Below are positions 1-8,563 of a DNA stretch of 24,305 bases, in pieces (position 1 is the first letter of the stretch; each line of letters opens with the position of its first letter). The DNA lies in the NCBI GenBank assembly GCA_041679065.1, contig JBBABI010000009.1, positions 1 to 24,305 of the forward strand, read 5' to 3'. Below the pieces are notes generated by a model, which was not told where the DNA came from, did no database searches, and worked only from the letters and a program-made list of their open reading frames with translations. Source of the stretch: CAJBLF01 sp041679065. Lineage in GTDB: Bacteria; Patescibacteriota; Gracilibacteria; Absconditabacterales; Absconditicoccaceae. Made by a program: the position numbers and the translations under genes.

Positions 1-2
1 AA

Positions 3-248
3 TTTGTCTTAAAACCAGGTGATACCCTGCGTGATTTTCGTGTCAAAGCATTGAGACCATTGGGAGAGGCGAAGGTCTCTGTCGGAGGAATCATCCTGTC
101 AGAATTTGATCAGCATTTTCAGTCCAAAAAAATCCCATGACTCTATTTTATATGAGAGGCTTTGGATATTACCGGGAAAACCTGAGGATATAATTTGCAA
201 TGGGCATGGAGCTCTGCATTTTGCTGTGCAAAATGAATGAACAATTAA
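3..248 (+). CDS. C-terminal end of BaiN/HI0933-family flavoprotein (partial)
   Basis: The frame enters from the left edge and ends at TAA 246-248; only about the last 81 residues are present. With UGA as Gly it contains PGLYFIGEALDITG followed by TGGYNLQWAWSS. This is the signature FAD-binding C-terminus of the HI0933/BaiN family of NAD(P)/FAD-dependent oxidoreductases. In-frame TGA codons at 138, 153 and 183 supply the G of PGLYF, the G of GE and the first G of GGYN, all invariant in the family; a fourth lies at 234. Under the standard code the gene would stop at 138. A nearly palindromic element follows the stop at once and probably ends transcription. Family assignment is firm; the substrate cannot be told from this end of the protein. 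Confidence 0.85.
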
Positions 249-332
249 CAATGAATAATGTAGGTGTTTCTTTTATACTTCCAAAAAGACTCCGCCATTA
301 TTCATCGTGCATTGTTCATTATTCATTTCAAA
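235..332. repeat. Inverted short-word repeat, likely transcription terminator
   Basis: Variants of the word AATGAATAATG/AACAATTAAC on the left are matched by their reverse complements (CATTATTCAT, GTTCATTATTCATT) on the right. The centre is GTGTTTCTTTTATA...AAAAAGACTCC. A sister copy with the same centre lies at 19023-19121. It begins at the stop of the flavoprotein gene and can fold into one long hairpin. Terminator function is inferred from its position. Confidence 0.6.
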
Positions 333-380
333 AAAATGCCCAGGAGCGGATCCATAGGCATTTTTGATATATTCAGCTAT

Positions 381-1142
381 TTATTGTATTTGAATATTAA
401 TGCCGAATAATTTCCATGCATTATTTTCTTTGATGTATTGGTTCTGGAATACTACTCCTCCTGTACCGATAGGGAATGCACCTTGAATGATCAAAATACC
501 CTTTTCATTTATTGTAGGTGCTGCTGGTATATTTGGTGTAGCTGTCTTGGTGAATGAAAGATCTACTTTTTTATCAATGAATTTCTGGAAGATTTCTTGG
601 AGCGCTGCTGCAGTAGTTTGTTGTTTCCAAACTTCTGAGATATTAGCGTAAAATGTATCGAAATTTCCTTGAAGGACTGCGTCAGCAAATAAGCCTATAG
701 ATCCGTTTATCAACGTTATTGCTTCTGTTGGCGTAATAATGTCTCCTGTGGCGGTTTGATCTGTTATTCCACCTTTTGTGATTAGGATATTATAAATCCC
801 CCATTTGCCGTTTTCTTTGATAAGATTTACTACCAAAGGAATAATCGTCCCATCGGTAAGGGTCGCAAATCATGTCAATGACCCTTGATTGTTTGTCAGA
901 CTTTTTTCATTTCGTGTAGTGCTTTTTGTAGTAATCAACGTGCTTTGTTCTAGGAATGTTTTGAATTGATCAATTGTTGTGGATGTTTGGAATTCTTTAG
1001 ATGTCTCATTATATGCTACCTGGATATTTCCTGCTTGGATGTCAGAAAACAGCGTGTTTGCGCTTTTTGCCATATCAGTCAGACCGCAGCCAGTCAAAAG
1101 CACTGCCGTAATTACTAGTGGCAATAGTAAAATTTTTTTCAT
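381..1142 (-). CDS. Two-repeat lipoprotein (DUF4864-like), hypothetical
   Basis: 253 aa. The N-terminus is MKKILLLPLVITAVLLTGCG, a signal peptide with lipobox LTGC, so Cys19 should be lipidated and the protein membrane-anchored. The rest looks like two copies of one small alpha+beta domain. The first starts near residue 26 (ANTLFSDIQAGNIQVAYNET) and the second near residue 141 (GSIGLFADAVLQGNFDTFYA). Each opens with a helix, a 'lq.gn...fY' motif and a 'F..F.....' segment, and each ends in a strand-rich 'G.w.i/lfgi' part. This layout recalls DUF4864/DUF3887-type domains. One in-frame TGA (870-872) encodes Gly in the strand connecting SLT to FATLTDG; the standard code splits the gene there. Function unknown; a periplasmic or cell-surface role is inferred from the lipobox. 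Confidence 0.75.
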
Positions 1143-1178
1143 GGGAATTTAGAATAAAAGGTAAAAGATTATGAATCT

Positions 1179-1206
1179 TTCATAGATAAATCTCTGTTGA
1201 AATCAA
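1179..1206 (-). promoter_or_regulatory. Promoter of the lipoprotein gene
   Basis: On the minus strand TTGATT (1201-1206), a 16-bp spacer and TATGAA (1179-1184) lie about 36 bp upstream of the ATG. The spacing equals that of the better matches near 10 kb, 11.8 kb and 12.3 kb. The -10 match is only 4 of 6. Confidence 0.4.
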
Positions 1207-1259
1207 TGTTTATAAAAAAAATCTCCTTTACTCTTGAAAGAGTTGGTATATCGGTGTAC

Positions 1260-1277
1260 CTGCCTGCCGGCAGGCAG
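1260..1277. repeat. Perfect palindrome CTGCCTGCCGGCAGGCAG
   Basis: An 18-bp perfect palindrome in the intergenic space. Related copies lie at about 4602-4624 (inside a gene), 13895-13914, 15223-15238 and 15982-15999. The family is intergenic in four of five cases. Nearby at 1285-1345 there is also a short inverted word set (TCGTTAATCG / CGATTAAC). Confidence 0.8.
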
Positions 1278-1359
1278 ATTGGACATTCGTTAATCGTCAT
1301 TCGTAAATCGTTGATAGAATAATCGGCTATCGATTAACAGTTTCCGACCAATGATCAAA

Positions 1360-2280
1360 CTATTTCTTCAAAAAATATTTACGTAGGATCAGGAAGGTGA
1401 TGTATGCTATGGCTATACATAACAGGATAAATAAAGGATAGGCAATTCTCCAGTGTTCTGGGCCGGTCATCATGCTTCGTTCGGACATTCCTCATATACC
1501 TGCTATCACCGTCAATGGCATGAAAATAGAGTTGATAAATGTCAATCTTGTGACGCTTTTGTTGCTTTTAATTCCTAAAAATGTGTTGTATGCAGCCATA
1601 AGCGAATCATTTTTCTCTGTCAGTACATTTATAGTCCTGATAATTTTTGCAAGTTTTGTTTTGAGACTATTGAAATATGTTGTTAGATGTTTTTCATGGA
1701 GTTTACTTATATGATCTATAAGATCGTCGATGATCTCTTGTTGTGAAAGAAAATTATGTTTGATAAATATTTTATTGAGATCCTCATTTATCAATTCATC
1801 CACAACATCTTTCCCTTTGTCTCCTATGTCTGTTTGGAGATCAAGTAATTTTTGTGAAGAAAATGTAAGCGATTTGATTGTCTTGTCATAAAATGCATCG
1901 ATGATTCTATAGAGAATATAATAGGGAGATGATTTATATGACCCATCTATCTTGGCTACTTCTTTAGCTAGATTATCAAAAACAGCATTAAAACTTTCGG
2001 ATTCTACTCCTATAGTGGTAATAATGTGGTTCTCTCCTATGATTACATCTAGTTCATTGAAGAGATATCTTGATGCTTCTTGTATATATTTGGTAAAAGT
2101 AAGCGCCAAGAAAAAATGATCACTGCTGGTGTCGATCTTGGATTGTGTATTGACTCCTAGAATATCATCTACAATCATTTCGTGAAAACCGTACTCTTGA
2201 GCGAGCTTATCGATTGTTTCTTTATCCGGCGCTTGGATAAAAATCCGTTGTGTCTTGCCAAGCTGAAGTGTCTTTTGCAT
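1360..2280 (-). CDS. corA: CorA-family divalent metal transporter
   Basis: 306 aa, close to the usual CorA length. A soluble N-terminal alpha/beta domain carries the sequence HEMIVDDILGVNTQSKID. A long helix (roughly residues 120-235) follows, then two C-terminal membrane segments: FINSIFMPLTVIAGI and, after a short loop, IAYPLFILLCIAIAYITFLIL, with a basic tail ending LRKYFLKK. The signature at the pore loop reads GIGGMSE, so the classical GMN tripeptide is GMS here. The first Gly of this GG pair is encoded by TGA at 1492-1494; a standard-code reading would cut off the pore motif and the last membrane segment. Mg2+ (or Co2+/Ni2+) transport is the family role; the ion is not certain given the altered motif. 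No clear Shine-Dalgarno; the start is followed upstream by a GATAAAGTGATAAA simple repeat. Confidence 0.8.
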
Positions 2281-2682
2281 AGAGTGATAAAATGATAAAG
2301 TGATAAAGTGATGAAATGTTCTACTTCAATTATACTCTAAAAAAAATTCCTGTCAAATTTTCAAAATAGAACTTAGTACTTAGAACTTAGACTTTAGATA
2401 TATTTTTCCCCATCTAAGGTCCAAGATCTCCTATCTAAGTTCTTCTTGATAACTCTTGGTTTGCATTTAGATATGGAAAACTCGTCTTGTAAATACGAAA
2501 TATGTTGAAAATAAGGAAACTGTAGATTTGCGGTCAGATTCTTCTTTATTTTTTGGAAAAATATGATTTGGGGATATAATTATATCGTCAAAACGAATAA
2601 ACGACTAAACGAAAAACATTACTTGCTGCCATGTATCATTTTATCTCCGCCGTGGCGGATTTTATCACTTTATCATTCTGTT
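2281..2682. other. Intergenic region with simple repeat, inverted word set and palindrome
   Basis: About 400 bp without a gene I trust. It holds a GTGATAAAATGATAAA simple repeat (2282-2320). At 2369-2450 ACTTAGA words are mirrored by TCTAAGT words, a putative long hairpin. TCCGCCGTGGCGGA (2645-2658) is a member of the interspersed TCCGC(N4)GCGGA palindrome family. The frame of the downstream gene is open back to 2563, but that stretch crosses the palindrome and low-complexity DNA and is probably not translated. Confidence 0.6.
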
Positions 2683-3117
2683 ATGGAAAACATGCACACA
2701 TCATCTGAATCACTTCGTACGGTAAATTCACTTATCCAGAAGATCGAAGGCGTCTGCAAGGATATCGAAAAGAACCTTGCTATGTGTCTGGATCTTACCA
2801 CTGATTCAGTAGCGCAATACAGCATAACAACTGCAAACAAAGTAGAATCAGACTTCGTAAATGTGATTGTTGATAATATCACAAAAATCAAACTTCATCT
2901 TGGCGATCTCAGAAAAGCATTGAATAAAAAAGTGATTAGTGATATGCAAGCCATCAACGACATCATTACTTCCCTTCAAGAGACATCAGGTATTTTACAA
3001 GCATTTTTGCTCTCAAACAATTTCTTCAACAATACGTTTCAGCTTCCCGTGATGGAGATTCAAGCAGCCATTGATCAGATCTATGAAGAAGTTTCTATTT
3101 TCGAATATGCGACTTAG
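2683..3117 (+). CDS. Small helical hypothetical protein
   Basis: 144 aa from the ATG at 2683 (MENMHTSSES). I chose this start because the longer frame from 2563 runs through a palindromic repeat. The product is almost all amphipathic helix (VNSLIQKIEGVCKDIEKNL, NITKIKLHLGDLRKALNKK, MQAINDIITSLQETSGILQ), with no signal peptide or membrane segment. It is probably a cytoplasmic coiled-coil or helical-bundle protein. It contains no UGA codon. It converges on the phosphatase gene, with a shared terminator between them. I do not recognise a family. Confidence 0.6.
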   Translation: MENMHTSSESLRTVNSLIQKIEGVCKDIEKNLAMCLDLTTDSVAQYSITTANKVESDFVNVIVDNITKIKLHLGDLRKALNKKVISDMQAINDIITSLQETSGILQAFLLSNNFFNNTFQLPVMEIQAAIDQIYEEVSIFEYAT

Positions 3118-3195
3118 AAAGTAGTGTATAGTGTGGAGTTTATAGTTCAGAGTAAAAATGTTTGATGGTCTTTAAAATATAAATTTCATAAAAAA

Positions 3196-3222
3196 AAATC
3201 CCTAGGTAGAACTTGGGGATTT
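3196..3222. terminator. Bidirectional intrinsic terminator
   Basis: The stem AAATCCCTAGGT / ACTTGGGGATTT has an AGA loop, an A-run on the left and a T-run on the right (ATTTTTTG). It sits between two convergent genes, ending at 3117 (+) and 3238 (-), and can serve both. Confidence 0.8.
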
Positions 3223-3237
3223 TTTGTTTGTGTCGTC

Positions 3238-3708
3238 TTATAGATGCTTGATGATGTATTCAAGCAGAATCGGAGTGGATGCATAGATATGGTTCGTCAT
3301 ATTGGTGATTTGTTGTGGAATATCCTCATCGCTATCTAGGTTGGAAACAACAATGGATGTTTTTTTGTTACATACAAGTTCGTTATATAACGGGATATGA
3401 AACCTGTATTTCTCCGAAACGAAATCTTGATGCTCTTGCGCCATCCCTATAATCAGATCTGCATTTTTCAGTAGATTCTCATCACATTGAGTTCTGGTAA
3501 ATGCAGATGCATTTATCCCTAGTTCTTTCATGCGATCAAAATGTGTCCTATGGAGTTTCGAAGTATCGCTATTGGCATTCGTACCTGCAGAGGATACCTC
3601 TATATAATCTATGTTTCTTCTTTTCAGAAAATCTTTCATGCAGAATTCAGCTGTTATGCTTCTTGTATAATTGTCACTGCATAGGAATAAAATTTTTATT
3701 TTTTTCAT
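3238..3708 (-). CDS. Low-molecular-weight protein-tyrosine phosphatase-like protein
   Basis: 156 aa, the usual size of the LMW-PTP/arsenate-reductase-like fold. The N-terminal strand and P-loop read ILFLCSDNYTRSITAEF: C10-X5-R16-S17 is the catalytic loop. The family consensus is CxGNxCRS, so the second Cys is Thr here and the Gly is Asp. SSAGTNA matches the typical SAGT segment. The late segment SNLDSDEDIPQQ could supply the general-acid Asp in place of the usual DP pair. Expected activity is dephosphorylation of phosphotyrosine or a small phosphoester in the cytoplasm; the altered loop leaves this open. No in-frame UGA. Confidence 0.7.
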   Translation of the reverse strand: MKKIKILFLCSDNYTRSITAEFCMKDFLKRRNIDYIEVSSAGTNANSDTSKLHRTHFDRMKELGINASAFTRTQCDENLLKNADLIIGMAQEHQDFVSEKYRFHIPLYNELVCNKKTSIVVSNLDSDEDIPQQITNMTNHIYASTPILLEYIIKHL

Positions 3709-3803
3709 ATTTTCAGAATCTATACAATATAAACTCCATCCTCAACTCTCAATTCTCAATTTACTTTATGCTCCATACCACTTTTTTCTCTTGGTGTGGT
3801 GTA

Positions 3804-4202
3804 TTAATATTTCTTTAATGCTTCTATCAATTCTGATCTCAGATTTTCAATGTCTTTATAATGGATGATCTCTTTCGTCGCAGGACAATCTTTGACTAGA
3901 CCCGATACTTCGCTTCCTTCCTTTGCGATAACGATCACTGGCTTATTTTTATATTCGCATTCTTTGATCTCCATACCTCCGCCTGTGGAAGGCTGGCTTA
4001 ATTCACTAATTACCACATCAGCATTCTTTATCGTTGTAAATGCACGTTCATATCTTTCTTTGCCGTCTCATTTGAAATTAACAGTATCTATCGGCGATAA
4101 AATTTCTGTTGCAAAAGATTTGCACGCTTCGATGATCGATGTATACAGCTGTTTTCTTTCTTCTGTTTTGGGTAATGCGCCTAGGATCAGGATGTTTTTC
4201 AT
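3804..4202 (-). CDS. DNPH1/nucleoside 2-deoxyribosyltransferase-like protein
   Basis: 132 aa. It starts MKNILILGALP, a Rossmann-like first strand. Near residue 50 it has YERAFTTIKNADVVISELSQ, then PSTGGGMEIKECEYKNKPVI and a VIAKEGS loop. This is the layout of DNPH1 (RCL) and nucleoside 2-deoxyribosyltransferases: Y.R....i..ADvvi.E...PS.G.G.E......kPvi. The Glu in GGGME would be the catalytic nucleophile. The family cleaves the N-glycosidic bond of deoxynucleoside monophosphates, so a nucleotide salvage or clean-up role is likely. Gly45 is encoded by TGA (4068-4070); the standard code would cut off the first third. It follows the large ATPase gene on the same strand after about 80 bp that contain a TTCCGG/CCGGAA repeat remnant. 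Confidence 0.7.
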
Positions 4203-4281
4203 GGTAGAAGGTAATTTTTTAAAAATTATTTCGATGTGGATTACGGCTGCAACTTCGTAATAACGCCGGAATGACGAGGGG

Positions 4282-7200
4282 TTATTTCATACTTCGCACC
4301 ACTTTCTTCTCTCCGTTGATTTCCTTGAATTCTTGCGCTTTGCATCTGATCTTGTCGCCGATATTGAAATATTTTTTCCGATCGACTCCCTCAGGAGCGA
4401 CAATGAAATTTTTGTGCAGAAGACCTTCTACACCTTTGACGGTGATGAACATGCCGTAGTTGTAACTTAATTTGATATATCCTTCATATCGTTCTCATAG
4501 TTTGATATCTTTTATGGAAAATGATCCATCTCCTATGGGTATGTTGCCTCAGGTGGCCACAGATTGCCCCAGATTGCCTCAGGTGGCCGCAGGTTGTCAC
4601 AGGCCTGCTTGTCCGGTAGGCAGGTTGTTTCAGATTGCTACACTAGGAGCTGGCGTGGTCACTACTTCAGGATGCTGCTGTTTGATTTTTTCTACATTGG
4701 GGCAGAATTTCAGAAAGTTCTGTTGGTCTAATGTATATCCTGCGCTTTTGGTGATGTCTTCCATCTGCTGTATGATATCTTCTTTTTTTCCGATCCGGAT
4801 CATGAGCGGCATTTTGTTCTCCGTTATGATAGTTTGATGTTGATAGATATCTACATGCATCCTCACTTCGCCTTGTCCAGTATCTACCTTCTGCCCTTTT
4901 GAATATTTCAATGTTGCCTGGTTTTCCAGCATCTTGGGCTTGGTATACCAGACAGCTTTGTGATTGAAATTTTCTGTATCGAAAATGATGGCATCAGGCG
5001 CGTCTCCATCGATTTCGTATTCTGTATATTTAGCTTCATTTTGGATGACGACGGGATTCTGCAGATTTTCTGCATCTTGCTGACTCATGCCTAATGATTC
5101 AAATTTCGCTTTTTCAGCTATTTTTTCTTGGAGCGAAAATGTTTTCTTGCCCCGGGCATCCATGAGTTTCTCCAATTGCACTTTCTGCATAGCATATCTC
5201 TGTCTGGATTGTTTCCTGATCTTATCGATCAATTCCAATGATCACTGCGTGTTTATTATCGGTGGCAGCGTCTTCATGCTGAAGGGATCAGATGAGATAC
5301 CATCCACCATCAATCTGGTATAGGTCGTATATTTTGGCAATGAGATAAGATCGTTGACCGCTACCATTCCTTTGAATTGTCCTGCAATGACGTCAGCATC
5401 ATCTTTTCCTACGGTGAAAGAAATCGTTGTTCCTACATTACCGAAGATAGCATCTTTGATTTCCGGCAAAAGCTGTGAAGTATATTGGTTAGCGACGATC
5501 AATGACAGTTTATATTTTCTCGCTTCGGAAAGCACCGTGACAAATGATTCTGAGGCGAAATTCTGGAACTCATCTATGTAAAGATAGAAATCCCTTCTCA
5601 TATGTGCAGGGATATCCGCTCTGGACATGGCATCTATCTGGATTTTGGTCACAAGCAACGATCCGATCATATTCGCATTATCTTCTCCGATTCTTCCCTT
5701 GCTTAAATTGACGAGAATGATTTTCCCTTCATCCATAGCTTTTCTCATATTGAGTTTCGTTCTTGGCTGGCCAAAAATATTTCTGACTAACTTGGACGAG
5801 AGGAATTGTCCGACTTTGTTGGTAATCGGTCCGACGGCTTCTTCCCTTTGTTTGTCATTCCATTTAGCAAATTCATTTGTCCGGAATTTCAGGACGACGG
5901 TATCTTTGATATTGGTGATCACTTCTTCACGGAAATTTTTATCTGTCAAAAGTCTGAGGATATGCATCAGTGTCGCATTAGGATAATCTACGAGAGAAAG
6001 TACGACATTTCTCAGGATATATTCAAGTCTAGGTCCTCGTGAAGTCCCGAACAATCTTTTGAATGTCGTGACTACTCCTGAGGCGATCAGATTTTTCCCG
6101 TCCTCCGTTTCTGCCTGCAGAAGATTGAATCCGATAGGGAAATCTGAATCTGCGACATCAAATAAGATGACATCATTGATCCTATTTGTCGGTATGTGTT
6201 CCAAAACCGCATCTACTAATTCTCCATGAGGATCCAGAAGGCACAGTCCATTGCCGGCTTTCATATCGCTGATGATCATATTGCTGAGGAATACGGATTT
6301 ACCTGTACCTGTTTTACCGACGATATACATATGTCTGAATTTATCTTCCTTTTTGATGCCGAACGTGATTTTTTCTGATCTGTAATCGGTTTTTCCGAGG
6401 ATAGTCAGATCATTGGAATCTGTATTTTTTATGGTAGGGAGATTGGTCGGATAGGGGAGTTTCCTATACAGACAATACTCCAATCCTTTGACGAAATTAT
6501 TTACCGTAGGGATATGGAAAAAATTCACCGCTTGAGCGTGAGTCATGCCGAGAAATTTCTCTGTTTTCTTGATTTTGAGTTTGCCATTGGAAACGAATGG
6601 TGCGAATGCGGATTTGATATTCTGTCTGAGTTGTTCGGTCATATATTTGTCCTTGCTTCTGATTTTGTAAGAAAATGAACTGAATATTTCTGGTTTTTCT
6701 TCTGGTTTGGATTCTTTTTCGTCGCCAGTTTCGGTTTTCCTTTTTCCTCGTGCCCGTTTGGCGAGTTTCTTTAGTACATAACAGAATGTTCTAGGATGTT
6801 TGAAGGTATAGGTGAAATAGAGGTTTAATTGAGCATGCTGATCTACAATATTGTAGAGTGAGAAAAGCGCGTTCATAGGATCCATATAAGTTCAGCCTCT
6901 GGTGAAATCTATCTGAGTCTGGATTTTTCCTTCTTTGGAGAAAATGATATGATCCCTGATTTCTGGGATTTTAATGGGGTCGATATCTATAAGATCAGAA
7001 GTCGGATAACTTGCGAAAAAGGTATTTTGGAAGTATCATTTGAAATTTTTTGGTATGCCGACGTACATTTTGATATCAGTAGCATTTCCGCTGATGATGA
7101 AAATCATTTTTTTCTTTTTGAGGCTGATCAGATTTTTGCTTACCGTATCCCGATGATTCACTTCGCGATCATTATCTTTGAATGGTTTGATTTGAAAAAA

Positions 7201-7293
7201 AATGAGTCCCGTTATAGAAGAGGCTTTGGGGCTTCCATTGGATGGTATATTGGATGCTAACATATTCCCTAATTTCTCTGCTGATTTCAACAT
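4282..7293 (-). CDS. VirD4/TraG-like DNA-translocation ATPase with C-terminal S1 domain
   Basis: One frame of 1003 aa with eight in-frame TGA codons (7036, 6892, 5242, 4630, 4597, 4579, 4549, 4495). Under the standard code it appears as several unrelated pieces. Residues 1-300 form an N-terminal domain with a charged insert (KRARGKRKTETGDEKESKPE). Walker A is GKTGTGKS (about 326-333), followed by LCLLDPHGELV. Walker B is YLYIDEF (D574, E575), and the sensor-like ANQYTSQLLPEIKDAIFGN follows. This is the TraG/VirD4 coupling-ATPase pattern with the TraM-recognition region. A coiled, Gln-rich stretch follows, then a Gly/Gln/Ala linker built from repeats (near 888-915). An S1 RNA-binding domain closes the protein at about 925-1000 (LGERYEGYIKLSYNYGMFIT, then VEGLLHK and FNIGDKI). 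DNA or nucleoprotein export, or competence-like transport, is the inferred role. The S1 tail suggests contact with nucleic acid. The start at 7293 has no Shine-Dalgarno; M11 is an alternative. Confidence 0.85.
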
Positions 7294-7399
7294 ACTTTTG
7301 TTTTTTATATATAAAGTTTCAAAAGAGATACAGTTGAGACTTTTTCTGTATGTGAATATTATATATATTTTCTTATAAAAAGCAAGGGAAATGGAAGAA

Positions 7400-7635
7400 T
7401 CGTATATTTGCCCTATCGGGCTGTGTATTTCGCCTGTGGCTGTATATTGGACTGACGTCGTATATTAGCCCGCTTTGGCGGGCGTGTATTTATCCTTCGG
7501 ATGTTATTTGTGGTGTATTAATAAACACGAACGCAGTGAGTAAATAACTATGAATATACGCGAAGCAAATATACGTGAGTGAAACGAGTTAATATACACT
7601 CACGTAGTGAGCAAATATACGCGAAGCAAATAACT
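7400..7635. repeat. Array of GTATATT-plus-hairpin units in two opposing orientations
   Basis: From 7402 to about 7515 the word GTATATT(T/A)(G) recurs, each time followed by a different small inverted repeat (GCCCTATCGGGC, GCCTGTGGC, GCCCGCTTTGGCGGGC, ATCCTTCGGAT). From about 7525 to 7635 the same word appears as its complement (AATATAC, AATAAC) with hairpins such as GCGAAGC and ACTCACGTAGTGAG. The unit is constant word plus variable stem-loop, with no fixed period. It lies between the divergently transcribed ATPase and PriA-like genes. Confidence 0.7.
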
Positions 7636-7650
7636 GATTCTTTTCATTTC

Positions 7651-7678
7651 TTGTATTGCTCTAATTTTTTCTTATATA
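7651..7678 (+). promoter_or_regulatory. Promoter of the PriA-like gene
   Basis: TTGTAT (7651-7656), a 16-bp spacer and TATATA (7673-7678) lie about 44 bp before the ATG at 7722. The geometry is the same as that of the minus-strand promoters in this window. Confidence 0.45.
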
Positions 7679-7721
7679 TCTTCCATAATTATTCATTATT
7701 CATTATTCATTCTCACTTCCC

Positions 7722-8468
7722 ATGTACCTCTACTCATTCACAAGATTTGGCGGTTTTGATAAGGTTTTTAAGCTGTCTGCTGAGAATCTGAAAACCAAGA
7801 CATGAGATCTGCTCCAACTGGGATCGGAATTTTTCCTGTGTCTGTGAGAAAAGGTATCTTTCGAGGAACTTTATGGACATGTGGAAACGTTGAAAAATGG
7901 AAGCATGGAAAGATGTTATCCCTGATTTCTTAGTAAAAAAAGTATAGAATTGTTGCATCGGATGGTAGCGACCTATTATACCACGTATAAATCAGTGATT
8001 AAATTATTCATAAGTGACGAAGTGGAAAAGTTGCTGGAAAGGGAAAAGAAGAGTTGAAAGTTAAAGAAAATTGAGGAAGATTGAGGAATGTCGAGGAATA
8101 TTGAGGAACTTTGATTTTCACTCGCGGAAAGCGGACAAACATTGATTGTATTCCCGGATTTGCGAACCATGTCTAATCAACAATGAAACACTGAAACATT
8201 GGGACAATGAAACATTATTTTGTTAGCAAGCAATACGCAGAATCAGAAGGATGTACATCGATGGGAGATCAAGAAGTGACTGAAGTCAGTCATTATCTGT
8301 ACCTATGCAGAGATATTTCAGGACTTCAAAGATCTGAAGAAAATAATTTTTTTCGATCCGCATAAACGGTACTATGCTAGTCAGCATGATCCAAGGTATA
8401 AAGTGGGGGAGGTGCTTAAGGAAATGAAGAAATTGCATGGCGCTGAGATGGAAATTGCTTGAATATAA
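7722..8468 (+). CDS. Degenerate PriA-like protein (helicase N-terminal half), only readable with UGA=Gly
   Basis: 248 aa from MYLYSFTRFGG to TAA 8466-8468, with ten in-frame TGA codons (first at 7803, last at 8460). Nothing of it is visible under the standard code. The second half follows the order of PriA helicase lobe 1. GQTLIVFPDLRTMSN stands where PriA has the strand after the P-loop (VLVLVPEI). Then come HRWEIKKGLKSVIICTYAEI (compare W..I..G...IVIGTRSAIF), LKKIIFFDPHKRYY and QHDPRYKVGEVL (compare LIIVDEEH..SYKQ...PRYHARDV). The Walker A GxxGSGKT is absent and DEEH is DPHK, so ATPase activity is unlikely. The C-terminal helicase lobe and zinc region are missing. Several short repeats (about 7880-7912, 8056-8110, 8181-8215) lie in frame. 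It may act as a PriA-derived DNA-binding or replication-restart accessory, or be a decaying copy. Confidence 0.6.
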
Positions 8469-8518
8469 TTTTGAATTTCGAATGTTGAATTTTGAGTGTC
8501 GGAGTCTTTTTGAAGAAT

Positions 8519-8543
8519 AAAAAAATCCCGGAGTGACCGGGAT
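8519..8543 (-). terminator. Intrinsic terminator of the zinc-ribbon gene
   Basis: A perfect 7-bp stem ATCCCGG / CCGGGAT with loop AGTGA. On the minus strand it is followed by a T-run (complement of AAAAAAA at 8519-8525). It also faces the end of the convergent PriA-like gene. Confidence 0.75.
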
Positions 8544-8563
8544 ATGTATATTTCTGTTCTGCT

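Larger units (their letters stand above)
7294..7721. other. Divergent intergenic region
   Basis: 428 bp between two divergent genes. It holds an AT-rich stretch next to the ATPase start (TATATATAAA at 7302-7311 could be a minus-strand -10), the hairpin-word array, the plus-strand promoter at 7651-7678, and a run of ATTATTCATT words at 7687-7712. I see no gene here. Confidence 0.6.

Noticed and set aside
381..1142. Two separate genes or a pseudogene broken by TGA
   Set aside because: The TGA is in frame, and both sides form one continuous protein under code 25; the same holds for most broken-looking genes here.
2563..2682. 40-residue N-terminal extension of the helical protein
   Set aside because: It crosses a palindromic repeat and simple-repeat DNA; the ATG at 2683 gives a compact helical protein.
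7400..7635. CRISPR array
   Set aside because: No fixed-length repeats or spacers, words flip orientation midway, and no cas genes are nearby.
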